64,000 nt of DNA from Nipponacmea schrenckii (lineage: Eukaryota > Mollusca > Gastropoda > Lottiidae). The position numbers were made by a program, and so were the translations under genes. Position 1 is the stretch's first letter, and every line of letters begins with the position of its first letter. Below are positions 59,851 to 64,000 of this stretch, in pieces. The DNA lies in NCBI GenBank assembly GCA_030562195.1, contig CM060199.1:17628338-17692337 (forward strand), in the 5' to 3' direction. The notes under the pieces were generated by a model. That model did no database searches, was not told the origin of the DNA, and saw only the letters and a list, made by a program, of their open reading frames with translations.

Positions 59851-61542
59851 TCAAGAATTAGAACCTCCAAGCTCATTTTTCATAAAATGTTTTTGCTGGG
59901 GCAATCTTATGGGCTCGCTATCTGAAAGAGTCACTTGATGTACACGATGATGAAACTTGTAGCGAATAAATAACTTATTGTCATCACCAATACTAGGATC
60001 GTAGAAACCAGGGAGATAACTCCGTGTTGAATTGTCTGTTAATATTAGTTTTGATTCCTTCACTAACACTTGTACTGGTATTGTAACATCTATGTAAAGT
60101 TCTGAACTTTCCGACGCTTCCAGATTTCCATACAATGCTTGAATAATGACCAGACCATTTTTACCTTCTTCTATTTCTAAACAGCGCTCATAGGTTCCTT
60201 TCATTAATTCAACTGCAGATTCCGCTTCTTTTTTTCTCTCAGACAATTTTTCTGCATTTTCAGATCTCTTTCGTTCTATTTCTTTCTCCTTTTGGCTCTT
60301 AAGATATGGCATGATAATCATTTTTCGAATTGTAAAATATGCAAGTGACGGTAGAATAGTTCCATAAATGATAGCAGACGGATTTATTTCCTCCGACAAA
60401 TTAACTCGGAAATTAAAAGTCTGATTTCCTCTCATTAGTCGGAACTTAATCACAACTCCAATAGGTATTCCTATGATCATTGATGCTTTTAAAAAACTGA
60501 ATTTAGTGATTTTTTTTTCAACACCATACTCTAAATAATAGCCTAATGTACCTATTCTAAATGCTCCACGAACCCTTCCTTCATCTTCAATCAACTTTCT
60601 TGTGTAACTAGCTGACAGGAAGGAATTTTTTATGCCAAATTGTACTGTGAATAATGCATAATTATTTTCATTACTGTAACTGATAGTAGTAGCGACTGAT
60701 GAAGGATTAATAGCATTCCAAGTTATACGCCCTTGAAGGTTTTTATCAAGTTGGTAGGCCAATAGAGAAACTAAAGTTGGTTTAAAGTAGCCTCCGATAG
60801 GTTGCATTCCACAAGCAATTGTTAAAAAGCAAGGGGGAGAAATCTGCCTGAAATATTTAATACTTCCAGTATTATTTCCACCAACTCCCATTTCAAGTTC
60901 AGCCCAGCTTTTATCTGAGATCAACCGTCGCCAAGTTGTAACAAAGATACCATCACCAGTTCCATTGTGAGTACTCAGCTGTCCACCAATAACGACTGTA
61001 TCTCTTACAGTTAATGGACATTCCACTGATTGAGATACACTCATGCCACTAATGTCAATAGATGCAGATTTATTGTAATAGTCATATTCTGTGCTGTAAC
61101 CGTCAAACAGGTCTGTAGCATTGACAGTAACAGATATATTGCCTTTAGGATTGGTACGTTGTTCCAGCCGTCTCTCCTCCCTCTCTCTTTGTAGCCGTTC
61201 ATACTCCGCAATGATTTCTGCTGGTGATTTGGTTCTAGAAATGATTTCCATATCTTCAGTTCTCAAACCACTTTCCCCGTACATGTCGTATATTGTTCTT
61301 TTATGTTTGTCCTTCAAAACTTCGTGAGCATGTTTGATTTTAGTAAACATATCCTGTGCAAATTTCTTTTTCCTCTCAGTATCATGTTTGTCAGGGTGGT
61401 AGATTTTACTAAGCTGTCTGAAGGCATAAGTGATCTCATCCTCTTTAGCATCGCGACTGACATTAAGCAGAGAATAGTAATCTGTCGTAAGTAATCTTTC
61501 ATCATCCTCGTCCCCGGGCGCAGACATTTTGGCTTTCTTCAA
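59851..61542 (-). CDS. DNAJC11: DnaJ homolog subfamily C member 11, intact and intronless, 563 residues
   Basis: A J-domain protein that in vertebrates sits at the mitochondrial inner/outer membrane contact and associates with MICOS/SAM components to maintain cristae. The J domain is at ~21-89 with the HPD motif intact at 49-51 (IYHPDKH). A linker with ERLQREREERRLEQRTNPKG (~115-134) and ATDLFDGY follows; both are hallmarks of this subfamily. A long beta-rich middle (~135-410) follows, then a membrane-like IIYGTILPSLAYF stretch, a charged coiled segment (KEKEIERKRSENAEKLSERK) and the DUF3395-type C-terminus with LPGFYDPSIGD and a final DSEPIRLPQQKH. Length is close to human (559). There are no stops or frameshifts. 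The ATG at 61542 gives MKKAKMSAPG; the Met at residue 6 is an equally good start. Vertebrate orthologues have many introns, so a single exon suggests retroposition or wholesale intron loss. Confidence 0.96.
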   Translation of the reverse strand: MKKAKMSAPGDEDDERLLTTDYYSLLNVSRDAKEDEITYAFRQLSKIYHPDKHDTERKKKFAQDMFTKIKHAHEVLKDKHKRTIYDMYGESGLRTEDMEIISRTKSPAEIIAEYERLQREREERRLEQRTNPKGNISVTVNATDLFDGYSTEYDYYNKSASIDISGMSVSQSVECPLTVRDTVVIGGQLSTHNGTGDGIFVTTWRRLISDKSWAELEMGVGGNNTGSIKYFRQISPPCFLTIACGMQPIGGYFKPTLVSLLAYQLDKNLQGRITWNAINPSSVATTISYSNENNYALFTVQFGIKNSFLSASYTRKLIEDEGRVRGAFRIGTLGYYLEYGVEKKITKFSFLKASMIIGIPIGVVIKFRLMRGNQTFNFRVNLSEEINPSAIIYGTILPSLAYFTIRKMIIMPYLKSQKEKEIERKRSENAEKLSERKKEAESAVELMKGTYERCLEIEEGKNGLVIIQALYGNLEASESSELYIDVTIPVQVLVKESKLILTDNSTRSYLPGFYDPSIGDDNKLFIRYKFHHRVHQVTLSDSEPIRLPQQKHFMKNELGGSNS

Positions 61543-61897
61543 ATATAATTTTTTTCTTCACGAAACGAAGCAATAAAAACATTTAATTTTTTATAGTTGT
61601 TTTATTTTTGTTGTACTTCTTTCTATCAACACCAATGCTTGTAATATCAATCAAAAATATTTGTATTATTTTGTAATTTCATTTAATTGCAACAATGATT
61701 TTAATGTCACGAATCGCTTAAGCGATCTTGATATAAACTCGACGTGTTTGGGCTATTGCTACCATCAATGAAAAAGGGAAAGACAACTCGAGTTCTTTGA
61801 ATAACACGACAAGAATAATTAGTCCTACTTGTTCACAGGCTGCATTTGTGATGTATAATTAAACAAATTGTGTTAGGCCTATAAGTGATCACTAATC
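61543..61897. promoter_or_regulatory. Shared (bidirectional) promoter of DNAJC11 and SLC30A6
   Basis: Only 355 bp separate the divergent start codons, so both transcripts must begin within it unless the starts are mis-set. The stretch is AT-rich on the DNAJC11 side, with a more mixed centre containing GAATCGCTTAAGCGATCT (61710-61727; self-complementary core AATCGCTTAAGCGAT). No TATA box is obvious. Confidence 0.6.
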
Positions 61898-63778
61898 ATG
61901 AGTGGTTACAGTTCTATTCCAGATCTTATAAGCAGTAGTGTAACTGTTGATCTTGGCAAATCAGGTAGCCTACATTGATAATTTTTCTGTTGCCAGTGTG
62001 AGTGATGGAGTTCAGTCAGGCCAACTCATGAAAGAAGGGGTGGGAAGGTTGTATTCCTTCTATTGTATTGTAGCATTGATAAGTGTTTAAGTTAACATCA
62101 AGTATGGGCAATATACTAAGTAGTAAGTTCTACTTTACATGAGACCACAAAAATTTATTATGAAAAAGTGTATCTGTATTGTAAAAGGCTTTATTAGCTT
62201 TGTTATTTGTATCAGGGTTAGAGTTTAACTTAACCTAATTTCTCTGTTTCCAGGATCATTATTACGTGAAGGCCATGAAACAGGCTATACTTCTGTGAGT
62301 AGATTTCAATAGACAAAAAACTTGCATGCTTTAACCATTAATTGTACTCCTTAAGTATGGTCTAAAAATGTTGTAAATTGTACCTGAGGTTGTTGTTGGG
62401 CATCATAAAGTAAAAGGTGAAACTTTTAGATAACACCAGGGCATAGAGTTTTAAAATAATTAGGGCCAACACTTACATCACTGAACATTGGATACAACGT
62501 AACTTCACTGTGCTGACTATGGAAGGCAACCACGATTTTATTAGAGGTCTAAGAATCTGTATGGGATGGTTGTTGATGCGAAGGCAAAGAAGACCTCTTA
62601 TATAATGCCTGCCGTTATCCATTGTTGGAATAATGTCACTTGACTTGACAAGTGTAGGCCTTTGGTCCAGAATCACATTTTTCTTGATTTTTGTGTTAAG
62701 CTTTCATAAATTTGGGCAAATATTTTCCTACCTAGTAGGCCTATATACTTCAGAATGTGGTTTATTATATAGCAAAGATCTGTATGAATATACAACTAAA
62801 AACAAAATATTTTTATATTATGTGATTACTTTTTTAGTCACTCACTATTTTAAAAATGTTAATTTTGATTAAAGGCTGAAATAATATTTTGCATTTTTCA
62901 GGGAACGATTCATCCTTTTACTCCTCGTCCTTCTTTCTTCAGCATGTTAAAAAGGGAGATAATTTCAGTCTTACAAATACCAGAAGCCAAGAAAATCTGT
63001 TTATTTTTGATATTTAATATTATAAGTACTGTTATATTATTACTATGGTGTCATGCTACAAACAGTATGGGTATGTCTCTTTTTATTTTAACCCAAATTA
63101 TATTAAAAATATAGATATTAAACTAAGCCCATTACAAATTTCATTTTGTAGTTTTTGATATTGTTTGATTGGCTGAAATTTTCTAGAAAGGTTCTAGGTC
63201 TGATTTTGATTGGTCATTATTAAGCTATGAATAAGTAATTTTCATCACTTGTATTACCACAATACTATATTTTTCATCTTGATTGTAATCTAAGAGGCTT
63301 TCATGTCATATAGGGCCAGTGGGATGGGATGCAGAAACCAAACGTAGAGAAATAAAATATAACAGTATCTTTGGGTTTTCACTAAGTCACTTTGTAAAGT
63401 CCTACTTGATTGGATGACATACTGCTATTAGAAGGGTACATGTTAGATTACAATTGAGACAAAATATATCAAAATAAAAGAAAAAAAAATAAATTGTGCT
63501 CTAATATCAATAAGATTTTCTTAAGCCTGATTTGCAATTTCTGAACCATACATGAAAATGCATTATGTCCAGTATGAAATATGTGCATTTATTTTGAAGT
63601 AGAGTAAAATAGAACAAAATATCTTTTAAAGTCAAAATATTTTTTTATTGAATTATCCATAATTGAAATAAGATGTAAACATATTTTGGGGGCTTTTGTT
63701 GTGATTGAAATATAGTAATTTTATTTTTATTTCAGCATTAACAGCTTATACATATCTTACAATATTTGATATATTCAG
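61898..63778 (+). CDS. SLC30A6: SLC30A6 (ZnT6) 5' part, four exons, continues past the window
   Basis: ZnT6 is a cation-diffusion-facilitator protein of the Golgi/early secretory pathway that pairs with ZnT5 to load zinc into secreted enzymes such as alkaline phosphatases. Exons: 61898-61964 (ATG), 62254-62294, 62902-63070 and 63736-63778, all GT/AG and in frame, about 106 residues in total. Exon 3 gives GTIHPFTPRPSFF, a charged stretch and the first membrane helix (ICLFLIFNIISTVILLLWC). It joins exon 4 to read NSMALTAYTYLTIFDIF, nearly the vertebrate ZnT6 sequence at this point. The metal-site histidine of other ZnTs is absent here, as known for ZnT6. Vertebrate ZnT6 begins near the GTIH of exon 3, so exons 1-2 (MSGYSSIPDLISSS..., ...HETGYTS) are an extended N-terminus and less certain. 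Confidence 0.88.
62902..63070 (+). CDS. SLC30A6: SLC30A6 exon 3 (first membrane helix)
   Basis: Acceptor TTTTTCAG before 62902, donor GTATGT at 63071; 56 codons plus one base. The best-supported exon together with 63736-63778. Confidence 0.92.
63736..63778 (+). CDS. SLC30A6: SLC30A6 exon 4
   Basis: Acceptor TTTATTTCAG before 63736 and donor GTCAGT at 63779; encodes ALTAYTYLTIFDIF, diagnostic of ZnT6. Confidence 0.92.
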
Positions 63779-64000
63779 GTCAGTTCAAATTTTTAAGCAT
63801 ATTATAACTGGATTTCAAATATGACTAATATCTGAATTGTTGGTTAATCTCCAACAGCTGAGTCAGGTGACTTCGCTTGACTTCTGTTAACTCTGACTTC
63901 TTTATGCAGTTTAAAATTAAGCTTAATTTATTGGAAGGCAATCATATCTCATGTAGTGTTCCAAAAACAAATCACTGAAATATTGAATATTGAGTAAAAA
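63779..64000 (+). other. SLC30A6 intron 4, truncated by the window
   Basis: Begins with the donor at 63779; no further exon is present before the window ends. Confidence 0.7.

Noticed and set aside
62473..62676. Minus-strand frame inside SLC30A6 intron 2
   Set aside because: Short, antisense within an intron, no homology recognised.

Overview
This is an AT-rich (roughly two-thirds A+T) piece of an animal nuclear genome. Spliced genes with GT/AG introns, tRNA-derived SINEs, several MITE families and long minisatellites show that it is eukaryotic. An invertebrate, most likely a mollusc, is the best guess. The reason is a large element at 52.2-54.4 kb made of a CCGT/ACGG microsatellite followed by a tandem core of ~160-bp units, a design I recall from molluscan 'pearl'-type/Helitron-like non-autonomous elements. 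The SINE also resembles limpet and other gastropod SINEs. The species cannot be fixed from the sequence alone.

Layout. 0-3 kb: one end of a large dispersed repeat, a decayed 914-bp Tigger/pogo transposon with TA target duplication, and the last coding exon (2493-2869, +) of an unrecognised gene that enters from the left. 3-23 kb: no convincing genes. This stretch holds a SINE copy, a 36-bp minisatellite with 6-unit higher-order structure (6.9-7.4 kb), a TTAA-flanked MITE, a nuclear-receptor half-site cluster, a hAT-type MITE with 8-bp target duplication, and a ~70-bp minisatellite of about 30 units (12.9-15.0 kb). 23.4-24.5 kb (-): an intact 360-codon bZIP transcription factor (PAR/CES-2/Giant-like) with an uninterrupted coding exon. 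A splice acceptor just before its ATG, and a strong minus-strand donor in a promoter-like segment at 47.47 kb, suggest its 5'UTR intron may span about 23 kb. 25-52 kb: repeats, MITEs, SINEs and gene-free DNA.

54.8-56.5 kb (+): a three-exon, 89-residue CEBPZOS-like small membrane protein, bracketed by inverted copies of the large repeat. Its first intron carries a SINE that was itself split by a TTAA-flanked MITE. 59.85-61.54 kb (-): an intact DNAJC11 gene of 563 codons without introns. 61.90 kb to the window end (+): the first exons of SLC30A6 (ZnT6), head-to-head with DNAJC11 across a 355-bp shared promoter.

The recognisable genes are unrelated in job: mitochondrial inner-membrane organisation (DNAJC11), a small mitochondrial-type single-pass protein (CEBPZOS), zinc loading of the early secretory pathway (SLC30A6) and transcription control (bZIP). 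No operon-like or defence-type system was found. The most interesting material is the nested and inverted mobile-element architecture, the intronless DNAJC11 with its bidirectional promoter, a possible 23-kb leader intron and autoregulatory sites for the bZIP gene, and a dispersed hairpin shared between 1.5 kb and 51.6 kb.
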